This document shows, in pieces, positions 31,079 through 31,146 of a DNA stretch of 31,146 nt. Within the stretch, counting starts at the first letter, position 1. Each line of letters begins with the position of its first letter. The stretch comes from Candidatus Oleimmundimicrobium americanum. GTDB taxonomy: Bacteria; Actinomycetota; Aquicultoria; UBA3085; Oleimmundimicrobiaceae. Both the position numbers and the translations under genes were made by a program. Below the pieces are notes generated by a model, which saw nothing but the letters and a program-made list of their open reading frames with translations, did not search any database and was not told where the DNA came from. Location: positions 1 to 31,146 of the forward strand of contig DFBH01000065.1 of NCBI GenBank assembly GCA_002366545.1, given 5' to 3'.

Positions 31079-31146
31079 AACCCCGGCGGGTCAGGTGGAC
31101 AGCAACCCTCCTCAGGCGGGCAAGCATATGAGCACATCGTTTTTTA
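31079..31146. other. GC-rich window end, repeat-like
   Basis: The last bases after the GT4 gene contain CCCCGGCGGGTCAGGTGG and CTCAGGCGGGCAAG, resembling the GC-rich hairpin family elsewhere in the window. The element is cut by the window edge, so its full form cannot be judged. Confidence 0.35.

Noticed and set aside
1..31146. CRISPR array, prophage, transposase or toxin-antitoxin pair
   Set aside because: No spaced direct repeats of the right length, no phage or transposase motifs, and no paired small genes with known toxin features were seen on either strand.

Overview
The window reads as chromosome of a moderately AT-rich bacterium. Strong Shine-Dalgarno (SD) sequences, TTG starts in many genes, a lipobox lipoprotein, an S-layer/Gram-positive style PASTA-amidase, RNase J-like and TreT-like proteins and a futalosine-type menaquinone route suggest an anaerobic, subsurface or thermal deep-branching member of the Terrabacteria side (Actinobacteriota- or Firmicutes-like). 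That placement is an inference from gene content only. I see no phage, plasmid, transposase or CRISPR.

Layout. (1) 1-6060, metal uptake: a promoter plus hairpin leader, a Zn/Mn-type ABC operon (binding protein broken by one in-frame stop, ATPase, permease with a likely AUA start), a methyltransferase, then an ECF-type Co/Ni transporter (cbiM, PDGLE protein, cbiQ, cbiO) ending in a 15-bp perfect hairpin. (2) 6110-8750: a reverse-strand OFA-family MFS transporter, tRNA-Glu, a small two-helix membrane protein, and an AT-rich stretch bounded by an 18-nt inverted repeat. (3) 8754-14931: a SAM-hydroxide adenosyltransferase homologue with a changed catalytic residue, a GpgS-like glycosyltransferase and a HAD phosphatase in one overlapping operon; tRNA-Arg; an IMPase-like phosphatase; an AmrS-like radical SAM enzyme; a four-BON-domain protein; a convergent DUF1622 membrane protein. 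(4) 15070-21236, menaquinone: mqnE, mqnA and mqnC on the minus strand, divergent from ubiD/mqnL, ubiA/mqnP and ubiX/mqnM. The two arms leave from a promoter region in which the -10 boxes of the two strands overlap. (5) 21246-26740, cell wall and housekeeping: PASTA-amidase, tilS, hpt, ftsH, ending in a strong terminator. (6) 26741-31146: a repeat-rich noncoding stretch, a YgjP/DUF45 metallopeptidase, an RNase J-like beta-CASP nuclease and a TreT-type glycosyltransferase.

The most useful unusual points are these. Two genes (the Zn-type permease and tilS) have homology and SD placement that point to AUA start codons. znuA has a single nonsense codon, and the intact frame downstream is kept. The SAM-hydroxide enzyme appears to be leaderless and has Gln where the catalytic His is expected. 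A short His-rich reading frame precedes the Co/Ni transporter. A 57-nt hairpin occurs in two copies that differ only in the loop.
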